From: Sweltsa coloradensis | Lineage: Eukaryota; Arthropoda; Insecta; Plecoptera; Chloroperlidae | Length of the DNA stretch: 64,000 nucleotides | Direction of reading: 5' to 3' | Assembly: GCA_024449915.1 (NCBI GenBank) | Contig: JAMZAV010001043.1 | Span: 124,001 to 188,000 of the forward strand | Part shown: in pieces, positions 24,939 to 36,620 of the stretch | Layout: each line of letters starts with the position of its first letter | Numbering within the stretch: the first letter of the stretch is position 1 | The notes under the pieces: model-generated | The model's database searches: none | What the model saw: only the letters and a program-made list of their open reading frames with translations | What the model was told of the DNA's origin: nothing | Position numbers and translations under genes: made by a program

Positions 24939-25660
24939 TTTTTTTCATATGTTTAAGAGGGACTGATGCCCAAAAAGCCCCCCACTTCGAAACCTGAAAG
25001 TGACAAATCGAGCCGACGAATTACCTTAGGGTCGCATAGTGAACCCTGAAGTTTTTCATTCTTCGACAAAACAATCCAAAACTACCCCCAAGGAATAAGT
25101 GAACTCAAGATAAAAAACAAAAACTTTTTATTTTCTCCCCTGAAGTAAATTTCTAAAGGGAAATCATAAAAAAAATATCAAACCCTTATCATCTCTAATT
25201 TAGCTACAAATTATTTTTAAATTTTTAAAAACGCTGGCTCCCAAACAAAAAGTATTTTAAAAAAAATTTAACGGCTTCTATATTTATAAAATGGGGCCAT
25301 AAAACGTAAAAATTCATCAAAAAAAACTTCATATAAGAAAACAAATTCCCTTGAGCGTGAAAATTTCCTGCTATGGTTTAGATAAAAAAAACTCGGTTTG
25401 AAAATGCCGGTTTTTAAATGGCAAAACCGATCTTTTTTTAACTTTGCACAGGGTTTTCAACAAAGTGTAAAAAAAATGATAAAAACTTTTTTAAAAAAAG
25501 TTTCTGTGTGCGTTTTTCGTGCGTGCGTGCGTTTTCGTGCTTGTTTGGGAGGGGTGGGGTGCAGGATAATTAGAATCGAGACTTTGGGAAAAAGTTAAAA
25601 AACACCCTCCGAGGGGATTGTACCCGCCCCCCCCCCCCCCCTTCACACACAAACAATATT
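24478..25660. other. Probable low-accuracy sequence tract
   Basis: The change from near-perfect to heavily deleted happens abruptly inside a repeat copy. It is followed by about 700 bp rich in homopolymers and ending in a C run near 25627-25640. This fits poorly polished long-read consensus better than biological decay. No gene is readable in it. Confidence 0.55.
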
Positions 25661-26034
25661 GTGTTCGAGATATCACCGGGAGATTCGTTTAATTTTATTA
25701 GCTTGCAGTGGATTTTGCCTCAAATATGTTGTATGGAATAAGATGATACCCTAGTAAAAGTAAAAGTTGAGGTATTGGTGCCTATTAACTATTCATTTAT
25801 TCGATTCGACTGTAAACCTCGTTATTAGTTGTTAGATGGCTGGATCGGACCACCTCTAGAGTTTTTGTGCACTCAACGAAGTCGCTCGTTTTTCTCTCCG
25901 GAACTCCCGAGCCCCACCAATGTCAAGTTGAGGACATGTTATCAATGAATGGTGCGGGTTGCGGGGTGACGGGTTTAACCAGTTGTTTGGGTATGTAATG
26001 TTTGACGACGTTGACGTCGTTTCACGAGGGTTTT

Positions 26035-26071
<37 letters not shown>

Positions 26072-28722
26072 AATTGGGGGGGGGGGGGGGGGAGGGGGGG
26101 GGGAAAAACTCTTGCATTGCGAGATGGTTGGTTGGGGATTTAAATTGCCGCGCCCCCTTCCAATGGTAGAAAATTGTCGGGCGTAGTCGATAAAGTCACT
26201 GCGTACTGACCACTACTAGACTTACTCCGATTTACTCAGATAGCGAAATTACAATTCGCCTCAGTCTCAGGATACATTTTACTCATATCTCTTTAAAAAA
26301 ATTTAAGTGAAGTTATAGACAATAGATACCCAGTAAGTAGCTAGAGTGATTTTCTTATTCAGAGAGAAATCATTTAGAGTATCTCCATCTCAACACCAAT
26401 GACTCATATGAAAATGTTAATAAAAAGTGCTCCCTCATTTGCTGGAAACGAGTCTTCAATCAATTGGTATGAAAAATAACTGCAATATTTTTATTTTAGT
26501 AGTACTCTTTTGTGATTCAAAAAAAGTAAATTTGAGTAATGGTGAGAAACGCTAACGCACAGACCATGACTTAATTTTGATTTTGACAAAATCATCACAT
26601 TCAAATATGTTCGAAAATATTAATAACTTGGATCACATGTTCAATTTAGATCTGATCTTCCCATGAATGATGAAAGTACGCGCATTGCACTGGCTCGTAC
26701 CACCTTTATAATAATATCAGGCACAATCTCTGATGGCGCTGGTGATACTGGCCACTCCTTGGTTCATTCGGTGCCTGGTAACACGCGGTCTCTCTCTTAT
26801 CGCACACTGCGCTCACGCTACTTAGCTTTGTTTGCGAGAGATAAGGTGTGATAACTCAATATTAACTATTAAACAGCTCCAAGGTGTGACACACTGACTC
26901 ATCATACTAAACAGAAATACTAACAAGTTAAAATGGTTATGCCGAATGCCGAGGCGAGGATTTTGTCGAGAACAAAATTCCCTCCTCATACACATGAAAC
27001 TTACTTTCTCTAGATTATTGAACTCTGGTTTCTCGCAAGATGGAATAGAATGGACCAGGAGGAAAACAATTGTAATCCTGAATGATCGGGGGGTTACTAT
27101 TATAGCACCCTGCGTGCGGAGTGCGGACATGAGAAGACGAAGGAGGATGAGGATGCGGCGAGGCTGGAGGAGTATAAAGAAGATAATGCAGAGGATAGGG
27201 ATAGAGAGAAGGCGAAGGAGAGGTAGAAGATGAGGATGAAAAACGCCGGAAGACTGAAAAGGAGTAGGAACGTAGGAGAAGGAGAACCCTGAGAAAAGGC
27301 AGGAAAAGGTTGAGGAGAAGAAATTGGTGGATGAAAGTCGTATGCTATAATATCGAGTCGACGATGTCTGTAGGATGAATGTTGAATGTGTATTCACACT
27401 CACAACTAGAAATAACTATTAAATTATTATTTGTCATCTCATCACTAATTATCAACCTTTTCTTGTGAGTTGTGACAGTGTGTGATAGTGACATGATGTG
27501 CCATCATTCGCCTATGGACGGTGAGGATGAATTATTTACATTATGTTTTAATGTTAGGAGTGAGGTAAGGGGGGGGGGGGTGTAATTACAAAATGTTGTG
27601 GCATCGCCGACGGGTATACAGATACTTATGGGCATTCCCCAATCAGCTTCGCGTTGAAACAATAAGCTGCTGCCTATATTCGGACCTGACTGGCTCTGCC
27701 ACGTGGCAATCGGCTAGAGAGTGAGTTACATATTAGATGGAAAGTTGACAACATCGAAACTTAATTAAACGAAAGGAACCGAACGAACGAACCACTGATG
27801 CAACTGAGATGAGTTGAAACATAGCAACGCCCAGGGCAAAAGAAAAGACCGGTTGGTACAGTGAGAGAAACCGGTACCAGTTCTCCTTGTTGCACACGCA
27901 CGCACACGCACGCGCGCACGCACAATGCTATACACACATTTTATGAAGTTTCACGTGTTCTTTTTATGACGTATGTACATTGTGCAGCGGATTGCACGTT
28001 TCACCCCATTATAGTAAGGTGGTCAACTGGTCATAACATTAAGAATTCCCCTCCCATTCCCTCTATAAATTCTTCTACAAACTATTGACCACCCCACCTA
28101 CTCCCCTCTTGTGATAGTGATAGCCATCATATCATAAGGTCATGCACACAAATTGTGAATGGAGAAAGCTGTAATTCGTGCAGTGAACACTGACAGTAGT
28201 GCTACTGTTCAGTTTTAAAACGTCAAAATATCACTGTCATATTTTGTTGTGATGTTTTTGTTTGTCAAGTTCCCTAAAATGGATCTTGTTCCTCCCTTTG
28301 ACCGAGAATGTGAGGTTCTTTAATTTGGGAGGTCGCCTCCTAGATCAACTCCGGCCAACACCGACAACAATCCTGAATTCCTGAATCCTGATCTAGTTGC
28401 AACTGAAAGGTTTTACTTTTCCCTCCTGTTTCCTCAATCATTCAAAGATGATTGCTTAGCATTGAACCGATAACAGACAAGACAACTGAGCCGTACGCTA
28501 AGCGAAGCAGTGGCGAAAGTTGAATTGAATCTAGCTAGGTTTTTACGAATTTGCACTTGCAAAGACTTATTATTGCTTCAATTGTTGAATTGGACTAATT
28601 CGTGACAGTGGGTGGATGTATACGACACAAACACTTCACTTCACAAATTTACCTACGTTAATTTACGAACGTTAATTGGATGTAAACCCGGCTTTACTAG
28701 AACGGACGGGGACTCAAACGTA
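25661..28722. other. Intergenic, no gene recognised
   Basis: It contains the G homopolymer block 26037-26103, a purine-rich GAAGGAGGATGAGGATG-type stretch at 27121-27310, a G run at about 27569-27580 and a CACG microsatellite at 27892-27922. The 193-residue minus ORF at 26822-27403 is the complement of the purine-rich stretch and shows only Leu/Phe/Ser-rich low complexity, so I do not call it a gene. Confidence 0.4.
26037..26103. repeat. Poly-G block, length unreliable
   Basis: Almost pure G over about 65 bases, interrupted by 'aaatt' and 'a'. Length in the assembly is likely inaccurate. Confidence 0.85.
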
Positions 28723-29202
28723 TTATTGGTTTTGATTTATGCAAGCAGTAGCTTCGAGGGTGTAATACAGGGAAGAGGGACACACCCACCATATAACGTA
28801 GGTCCACACACACGTACAATCAACACGTCTGGAGACCCAGTCCAGTGTCGGCAGGCTCATCCGAGTAGCCGAGTCCGAGCAACGCTGGCTCGAGGCGAGT
28901 TTTTTGTTCTCCCGGCCGTACACGGCGTACAACCTGTTCACTTTCTCCTTCACTACAGCCGGCCCAACGAGTTTCATCTCATCAAATGAAAGTCGTCGTG
29001 ATGCGATGCAAGGAGGAGCGAATCGAAACAACAAGTGAAGACAGCGTAGAATGACAGAATGCGCTCGCTCGTTGCTTCGTAACGCACTTCTTGATTCTTG
29101 AACAAGGGCCTTATTAATTACCATTTTAAATCCTTTACTTTTATTAAAATGTAAATACTTCACTTTTTGCCGAAGTTCTTTTATTCTAGATGTCGCTTGC
29201 AA
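28723..29202 (-). other. 159-residue ORF in a CpG-richer segment, unrecognised
   Basis: The open reading is Arg/Ser-rich (VINKALVQESRSALRSNERA, RLSFDEMKLVGPAVVKEKVN) and lies in a stretch noticeably richer in GC and CpG than its surroundings (about 28830-29090). It could be a first exon or promoter-proximal segment of a gene not otherwise visible, or chance. I do not recognise a family and see no convincing splice context. Confidence 0.2.
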
Positions 29203-29945
29203 GCGATATGCTTCGTCAACTTTTCTGAATTTTACAAGATTATCGATTCAGACTGTCACACATCTCATTTTGATTAACAAAATGATTACCAAGATGAGTT
29301 TTTAATGGATTTTTAATTTTTATCGTAATTTCAAACCGAAAGTTTAAGTGGACAAAACGTATGGAGTTTTGTATTTTGCAAACAAAATAGTTTAGAATAT
29401 AGAATAAAGTTTTCGGGAGCTCCGGAAGTTTGATTTGCAAAACCGTCTGTACATTTGACACTGGTGGTTCCGCATTCGATTCCCGGTCGAAGCAAACTTG
29501 TATAACATACTTTGTTGGTGCGATGCCGTGCGTCAGGGACGATACATTGTTATCTTCAAATTCACTAAAAGTAATTTCCCGAAAGTTCAAAACCCCAAAA
29601 TCCATTTAATTTGCCGGTAGTGCAAAGCTCCGAACTGTGAAAGTGTATCTCCCGTGAGATTTTGAAGTTTGAACCCATATGTTCCTCACTGCCCTCCCTA
29701 CAGTCAAATCAAAAAGCAACTTCACTGGAACCGGAGGTTACATTTGAATACAATGTTGTATTGTATGTTAGGTAGGTACAACTACTCGAACAACGAGCAC
29801 CATCTCTTTGGCTATTTCAATAGGTATAAAAATTCCAAGGTCAAATCTGTCCTCTCACTGTTTATGGTTGTTTACTTCACAAATTAACGTCATTATTTGA
29901 AGAAGAACTAAGAAGAAAACGTGGTCTCTCTTTTAAATAGGTGTT
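29203..29945. other. Intergenic, no gene recognised
   Basis: A tRNA-like fragment lies near 29455-29500 (TTCGATTCCCGG). There is nothing else beyond short chance ORFs. Confidence 0.35.
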
Positions 29946-30060
29946 AGGCCACAGACTCGTCTTTGGGCAATACAAAATGTTGGCACCTTGCCATTTGAAT
30001 GATAGGCCACAAACTCGTCTTGGGCAATACAAAATGTTGGCACCTTGCCATTTGAATGAT
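29946..30060. repeat. 58-bp tandem duplication
   Basis: 29946-30003 and 30004-30060 both read AGGCCACA(G/A)ACTCGTCTT..GGGCAATACAAAATG and onward to TTTGAATGAT. They differ by one substitution and one T. Confidence 0.9.
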
Positions 30061-30827
30061 ACAATCAGTACACAAGTATGTGCATATTCAAATGAGTTGA
30101 CTGTCACTGTCTGTCGTACATATATAATATTTATAGATGGCTGGCTGCAGTGCAGTGACTGCTAAGTGACGTTATGTGTTTGTGGGTATGTACCACAACC
30201 ACACAGTGATTGCAAAATATTACTTTTATCACAATCAGTTATGAAAAGTGATTTGCAAAATCTGAAAATAAAAAATCTAATGAAAACCGTATTTAAAAAA
30301 AAATCCAAAATAATTACATTCCTAAGGCACCTACCCATTTTGTTATTGTGTAATGTAGTAGCCTAGTATAGGGTTGGGTATTTTAGATACAATGAGTCTA
30401 TGAGACATCTTGATTTACTTCTGACGCCGGGTGTACATACACGTAATGTATTTATGATCACGTTTTTTTTCCCATAATTTAGTATCAATTTTAGCTATTG
30501 TTGCCATGTGGTATGTATAAAATTATACAAAAGAAACTAGTCCTAACAGGTTATAACTGATTAATGTTGATTAATGTTCAAAAACACCTATTTAAACGTA
30601 TAAAACTACTGTAAATGTTAATGCAAATAAGTTTTAATTTTGTTATTGTGTAGTGTAGTAGCCTAGTATAGGGCAACCTTCATGAAAATGCAGCTTTCCT
30701 TTGTTTAAAAATAAATAAAGTTATACTACTAATGGTACAATTTTATACATTTGCTGTGCTTCATTTCTAAGACGAGTTTTTACTCATTCACAAGCCAGGT
30801 ATTGATGAATAGTGGTGACTGGTGACT
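30061..30827. other. Intergenic with a 33-bp direct repeat
   Basis: 'attttgttattgtgtaatgt' plus 'agtagcctagtatagg' occurs at about 30338-30370 and, with one change, at about 30638-30670. Nothing coding was seen. Confidence 0.5.
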
Positions 30828-31087
30828 GGTGTGCGGGTACCAGAAATTTCAGCTGAGTCAGGTTTTTGGGGGGCACCCGATCATCACAATAGGTTTTTAA
30901 TTTTTGGGTAACAAACAAATTATTTTTGGTGGGTGGTGGAGGTGCCGGTCCAAACAGTTTATACAGATTATGTACATAATGCCGTTGCCGTTCAATGAAA
31001 ATCAAGACAAGTAGAAAATGAGATTCTACACAAAACAAATCATTATAAAGGCTCGATCTGACTGTCCAAACCTCCTACCCGCACAGT
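30828..31087 (-). mobile_element. hAT-like element E4, CGGGTA-type words
   Basis: TGTGCGGGTA near the left end is inverted at the right end (TACCCGCACA, about 31076-31085). The shared family core GGTGGAGGTGCCGGTCC lies near 30943. It is short and has no ORF. Confidence 0.45.
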
Positions 31088-31923
31088 TCTATGACTATGA
31101 GTAATGAAGAATAATCTATAAAAAAAATGTTAAATTAATCGAAAATTAGATTGAATTAAAATATAGAAAATATTAATGGATTTATAAATATAATTAAGAA
31201 AAGTAGAGGGAATTATCATAAGCATAAAATCATAATGAACCACTATTGTGCTTCAGTTCAACAATAAACTTGCGCTTCTTGTAGCTACCAATATCTAGCT
31301 TCAGTCAATGAAAGCAATCTTCTTCCTATCAAAGGCAAGTCCTTATTTGCAAGCGTGAATCGACACATCCACATCCCAAGTTGATGCATGAAGTATAAGT
31401 ATCTTATCCAGCTTCGAACCTTGAGAAGTCAGGCAAAAAGTGACATTGAAGATGGTATAAACACACTGACAGTGCTTGCTATCTTGGTGAGGTTTATTTG
31501 TTTGGTACAGACTGTGAGTGACGCTGCATTGCAAGATGTTGTCGACAAGTCCCCTAGGAATATCGTTTGTTTTTCACCTCTCCAGTGGCGTACCCAGGAA
31601 TATATTTCAAGGGGTAGGCACGATGCGTGAAACAAGTCCTCAACTATTCATCTCTTGTGAATCTATAATCCATATTCCATATTAATAATCCATACTTATT
31701 ATAATCTATATAGATTAACAAGAGATAACTAATTGCAGACTGGTTGGATTGGTTTCACACACCGTGCAATGGGAGGGGGGGGGGGGGGGGGGGGGGGTCT
31801 GAATATTAAGCAGTTTTGTTTTTAAAACATTTTGGCTCAGCTTGTCTCTTCAAGGATCTCACTTGATATATTGCACGTATGTACTGAATTTGGATTAATT
31901 TATCTTGAAAAATATATTTTTAA
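31088..31923. other. Intergenic; fragment with hAT-type terminus at 31583
   Basis: CAGTGGCGTACCCAGGAAT at 31583-31601 matches the terminus style of the elements at 41699 and 48125, but no partner end was found. A G run lies at about 31768-31798. Confidence 0.4.
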
Positions 31924-32688
31924 CTAGGAAAACGCTTTAAGTTCCGCCGCGTTGTTGGATGAGCGTAATTGGTGCATTGAGCTCCCATGTGTTATGCAGT
32001 TTTTCTGTTGTTCTGTGCAAAAATCATTACTTAGTTGATTTTTTTAAAATTAAATTAAATTAAATTAAAATTTAACTTTAATTTTTATTTTTTTTAAAAT
32101 TAATTGTTAGTTGTTAAAAAAAGAAAAAAATCGTAAAATTGCTATTTTTATAAGAAATAATTTCTCGATTGCGCTCAATTTAACACTTATCTATTTATTC
32201 GTAAAATTAAGGTTCTGTGAAAAACATCATTGGAATTGGACAAAGAATGTACGTGTTATAAGTCAAGAATTGTTTTAAAAAGAAAAAACCCGTAAAATTT
32301 CGATTTTTATGAGAAATAATTTTTCGATTGCGCTCAAATTTCACACGAATATCTTAATTCATAAAATAAAGGTTCTGAGCAAAAATCATAACAATCGGAT
32401 AAAGCATGTAGGTCTTATAAGTAGAACAAGTTTTTCAAAAACGAAAAAAATCGTAAAACTGCGATTTTAATGAGAAATGATTTTTCGATTGCGCTCAAAA
32501 ACGTGGCAGTTCTAAGTTCAGAGATTTCGAAGGCCTCCATAAAATTTCATCGCAATTGGAGTATCGGTTTAGCCGGAATCGTGCGGACAAACAGACAAAA
32601 ATACAAAAAAAAAGAAAAAAAAACATTCCGGATTTTTTTCTCCAGTGTAGTGAAATGGAATCTTCGCTTCGCTCGCTACGCTCATCCA
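31924..32688 (-). mobile_element. Helentron-like element, family B copy 2
   Basis: On the minus strand it starts TGGATGAGCGTAGCGAGCGAAGCG and ends with CGCTCATCCA, AACGC-N13-GCGTT and TTCCTAG, with T flanks on both sides. The interior carries about three diverged units of roughly 140-150 bp, marked by 'atcgtaaaa', 'atgagaaat.attt' and 'cgattgcgctcaa' near 32130-32170, 32290-32335 and 32450-32500. Confidence 0.75.
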
Positions 32689-33744
32689 AAAATGGTAGAG
32701 GGGGGGGGGGTATAGCCCCCAGAATTATCCTGCCATAACTTCACTGTTGCTCACACATGCACTGAACAAGAGAAATTGTATATTTTATTTAGTTTTAATT
32801 TTACAGACAACATGATTTTTTTCATACCATTGACCATTCATTCATGATTTTTGGTGTTCAGCCTGTAGTGCAACCAGGCAAGAAAGCAGCCGAGCCGACA
32901 TGTGAAAGTTGACTTAATTGCACTAATAACGTAAGTATAGGTTATTGCTCCGTCCTAATCCCACAGGAAGCACCAGCACCACTAGTTTGTCCACGCACTT
33001 ATTATTCATTGGTCACTGATTCGTAAAATACGTAAACAAACGCTGCCCATATGAAAATAAACACGTTACTTTTGCTATAGAAATAATATACAGGTATAGA
33101 TATAGATATAGGTATGAGTTTCCTCTCACGTCTCACGACCAGTTGTTATACTTGCAAATATTCCGAAAGCTCAATTTAACATTTTATTCATTGAGAGTCG
33201 AACCCAGTGCATAAAAAACTCTGTAATCTATTTTACGTGTTTTTAGTTTTGATGAAATAAACACTCAACACTCAACAGAATATAAAACTGAACTTTCATT
33301 ACACATCAATTGGACACTAATTCAAACTGTGTGTGTTGTGTGTGTATTGCTGACACACGATCCAGTCGTAAGTAAAATTTAAAATTTGTCTGTAAAGTGC
33401 AAATATCTTTTGAATTGATCGTGAAAAAAAATATGACAAAAATAATCAAATACGTGCCACACTTTGATATTAAACTGAACAAACTAAAAAGAACGAGATT
33501 TTTCAAAAACGTTTAAATTAGAGAGAAATTCCAATGGAAGCTTTTTAATAGTCGTGATTATGAAGGATTGAAGGCTAGAGTAAGAATACCTCAAATTGTC
33601 CGGTCAAAAATTGACTTTCACAATATAATAAAAATAATCAAGAGATTTTCAAAGCGCTCTCGTCATCTCCCTTATAAAAACGGTTCGAGAGAAACCAATG
33701 GATTTTTTTAAAAATCTATAACACTTTCTATAAAATTCGACAAA
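32689..33744. other. Intergenic, no gene recognised
   Basis: AT-rich. A TATAGA microsatellite-like stretch lies near 33093-33113. There is no other structure I could support. Confidence 0.35.
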
Positions 33745-34017
33745 AATTGAATTATTTCTCGATGTGGTTAGTTGGGAAACACTCTCGTAGGTGCCAAGGT
33801 GGAATTGTTAATATTTAATACAATTCAGAAGTTTAAAAAATCTATCCCGACCGGGGTTCGAAACCCGGGTATTTCACAAAATGCAACTACAATTCAGAAA
33901 TTAAAGAGATGCCGTCTCGGTGGTCTAGTTGCTAAGCCGCCTACCTGAAATGTGGAAGACCAGGTTCGAACCCCGATCGGGATGGAATTTTTAAACTTCG
34001 GAATTGTATTAAATATT
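33745..34017. mobile_element. tRNA-derived foldback repeat, family C copy 1
   Basis: A 53-nt arm at 33810-33862 is inverted at 33965-34017, with a few mismatches. Each arm runs from an 'aatatttaatacaattc' terminus to a tRNA B-box-like GGTTCGAA. The centre holds an A-box-like TGGTCTAGTTGCTAAG at about 33921. Immediately upstream is the module 'gggaaacactctcgtaggtg' (33774-33793), also seen at 44541, 60178 and, inverted, 58755. The tRNA-like part does not fold into a convincing acceptor stem. Confidence 0.6.
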
Positions 34018-35429
34018 TAACAAATTGAATTGTCGCGAGGGTCCGAAATTCGGCCAACGTGAACTTATAACACCAGAATCTGAATCTGATAACATCAAGA
34101 AAGGAAGGACTATGTCCGTGGGAGTACTCAGTACTGAGCAACGTTGTTCGGCTCAGAGTCCTGGCAAGTGCGTCCATTCCCATTCCATCACAGTCATTAC
34201 AATAATGTTGTCAAAGTCACAGTGTTGCTGGGCTGCGAAGTGCTTCTGTGCCACACTGGAAAATATAAAAGCCATGTCAAAATAAAGTTATGAGCATCTT
34301 GTCCCAGTCCGCGACGAACCTCGACTTTCGTTGGTCGCTCCTCGTGCTGCGATCTCGCGGAGACTTGATCAACCTGAGGCGCACGGTAGTAATTAATGTG
34401 TGGAGGTTTGGAGCTGAAAGTTGTAATTGTTTCAATATAAACATTCATTAATGTTTTACTTCAAGTTCAAACACTTAAAATTAGTATCTATGACTAGAGT
34501 TTGGGTAGTTCATGCGTAACGCAAGAAACTCTGATTCGGCAGGTCGTCGATTCGATACCCGCCAACGACAATCATGACTGATTTTTTCCAAGATTTTCAT
34601 CAGCCATCTAAAAGTAATTTTCCTTGGACATTCCCTTCACAACTACCCTAAAATCATAAAAATTGTTTGGACACCTAAAAACGGGCATTAATTGCTCGTG
34701 GCCAGGTTGCCTTTTTTTTAAAATTATTTTAGTTGTGGTTTGCAAATGATAAAAGTACAACAACAATGATAATATTAAACATTTATAATAATAACAACAA
34801 TAATGGCAGTCAGTTAATGGTAAATAGTAGCAACAAGATAGCAATAATTTGCCTCGTCGCGCTAAGCCTGCTGCAACAATCTTCTATTTTCGTCCTGCCG
34901 GGTGTATGAAGTAGTTAGCATCGCCTCTAATTGCAGATCGTGACTGAAGCCACGGCCACGACGCGGATATACCTGATCTTGATGACCTTCATCTCTTATG
35001 CAGTCAGTCAAGGGCAACGCCAATCTACCTGCCCCCCCTCCACAACGCTCAGTTCTCACTGTTTACACGTCACGTATTCTAAGAACTGCAAATCGATTTA
35101 GAAAAAGTTAAATTTTATCAATATCCTTATCCTCTTCTTGGAAATAAAATACCTCGATAATATTGGTGAAGATATTATGTAACAAAATACATGTTTACAT
35201 TTTCATTTATTGCACCTGAAAGTGGAACTTATATACCTTTTGAGGCTATTCTTGTTATGCCAATCTGGACCGAGTTTGATTATAGCTGTGATAACCTGGA
35301 CCTAATTCTATTCAGCTGTTGTAACAATATTTGATAGTTCTTCTAATGTAGTTATGCCAACCTCGGCCTAATAATATGTGGTTGTAAATTGTAATTACTT
35401 TTCTCATTATTAATTATTAAAATGGTGAT
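34018..35429. other. Intergenic, no gene recognised
   Basis: A tRNA-like fragment lies near 34500-34570 (GTAGTTCATGCGTAACGC, then CGATTCGATACCC). No gene could be supported. Confidence 0.35.
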
Positions 35430-35782
35430 CCCATTATCGAATCGATATTATCGATAATATCGATATCAGCAACAAAGCCTGTTTCGACTTATAAGTGGAA
35501 CTTCAAGTGTGGCAAGTGTAAGTCAAAACAATAGCATCGCGTTCCGTTTGCTGCCTCGCTGTTTTCGATGTAATGTGTTTGGCTTCCGTTATCGACTGAT
35601 AACTCATTTCCAAACATAAATCTCGAGTGTGACACCATCAGCCCAGCCAGTGCATGGCACAACGTGAGATAATCTCCGTCTTTAGAGTTTTGGTTCGTGC
35701 CACCATTGACCAATTATTTAATATTTCAATAATCGATAATGAATTTTGGTTATCGATTATCGAAATTAGGTGTGCATCCCTA
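35430..35782. mobile_element. hAT-like element E6 with ATCGATA words
   Basis: Iterated ATCGATA/TATCGAT words at 35437-35467 face ATCGATAA/TTATCGAT words at 35732-35762. The right end TGTGCATCCCTA is the inverse of a TAGGGATGCACA terminus like E1. GTTGTAAA follows the right end and also occurs upstream near 35383, but no left terminus adjoins it, so this is only a possible target duplication. Confidence 0.4.
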
Positions 35783-35855
35783 GTTGTAAAAAATACAATT
35801 TTATTATTATTCATTGTTGAAGTGGCAAAATTATTTTCTGACCATTATAAATTAT

Positions 35856-36451
35856 TGGATGAGCGTAGCGAGCGAAGCGAAAACTTCAATTTCACTGACC
35901 CCTCAAAAAATTTAGCTCCAATGTTTTTTTGTTTGTTTGTTTGTTTGTTTTTTTGTTTTTCTGTCTGTTTGTTCGCACGATTCCGGGCAAACGGCATATG
36001 AGATCTTGATGAAATTTTGAGGGGACTATCGAAATCTCTGAACTTAGACGTGCCACGTTTTTGGGTACAATCGAAGAAATATTTCTCATGAATATCGTAC
36101 TTTTGCGATTTTTTTCGATTTTTAGTGCGATATTTTCGTGACATTTTGGCCGATTCTGGCCAAACGGGTGGGGCTAGAACGTTCATATTTCACATGGACA
36201 TTAAGATTATAGTGATGGATTGCTTTTTGAAAGAAAAGGCTGGAAACATTATCCAGAAACCATATAAATAAAGCTTTTAATATAAGTTTTTTGAGGTATT
36301 AAATAACAATTAACAAGTAACAATAGAAACTTGACAACAATCACCTACAATGCGTTCAAAAAGCACTTGATAAGTAAAGAGATCCCACGCAAACTAAAAA
36401 CTTACAAACAAGCCCATCCATCAACGCGACGGGACTTTAGCGTTTTCCTAG
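35856..36451 (+). mobile_element. Helentron-like element, family B copy 3
   Basis: It starts TGGATGAGCGTAGCGAGCG and ends with CCCATCCA (8 of 10 to the expected inverted word), AACGCGACGGGACTTTAGCGTT and TTCCTAG, with T on both sides. It is a short version (596 bp) with a single body unit. It lies about 830 bp beyond the stop codon of the proteasome gene. Confidence 0.75.
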
Positions 36452-36479
36452 TAATATTTATTATATTGCGTTTAAAAAC

Positions 36480-36620
36480 CATTGCCTCTGTTGTCAGGGA
36501 ATCTTCTCGGGTCCATAGAGTTTTGGCTTGTCTCAGCAACAGTGTTTGGCTCAAGCGTGAAGCGCGAATCTCTGATTCAATAGGTCCCGGGTTCAAATCC
36601 CGTCGAGACCGGCAATCTTG
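36480..36620 (+). repeat. tRNA-like SINE fragment
   Basis: TGGCTCAAGCGTGAAGCGCG is A-box-like and GGGTTCAAATCCCG is B-box-like, at about 36547 and 36590. The acceptor halves do not pair, so it is read as a repeat. Confidence 0.4.

Noticed and set aside
26822..27403. 193-residue minus-strand ORF, the longest single open frame
   Set aside because: It is the complement of a purine-rich GAGGA/GAAGG stretch. Composition is Leu/Phe/Ser-rich low complexity, with no domain, splice context or homologous feel.
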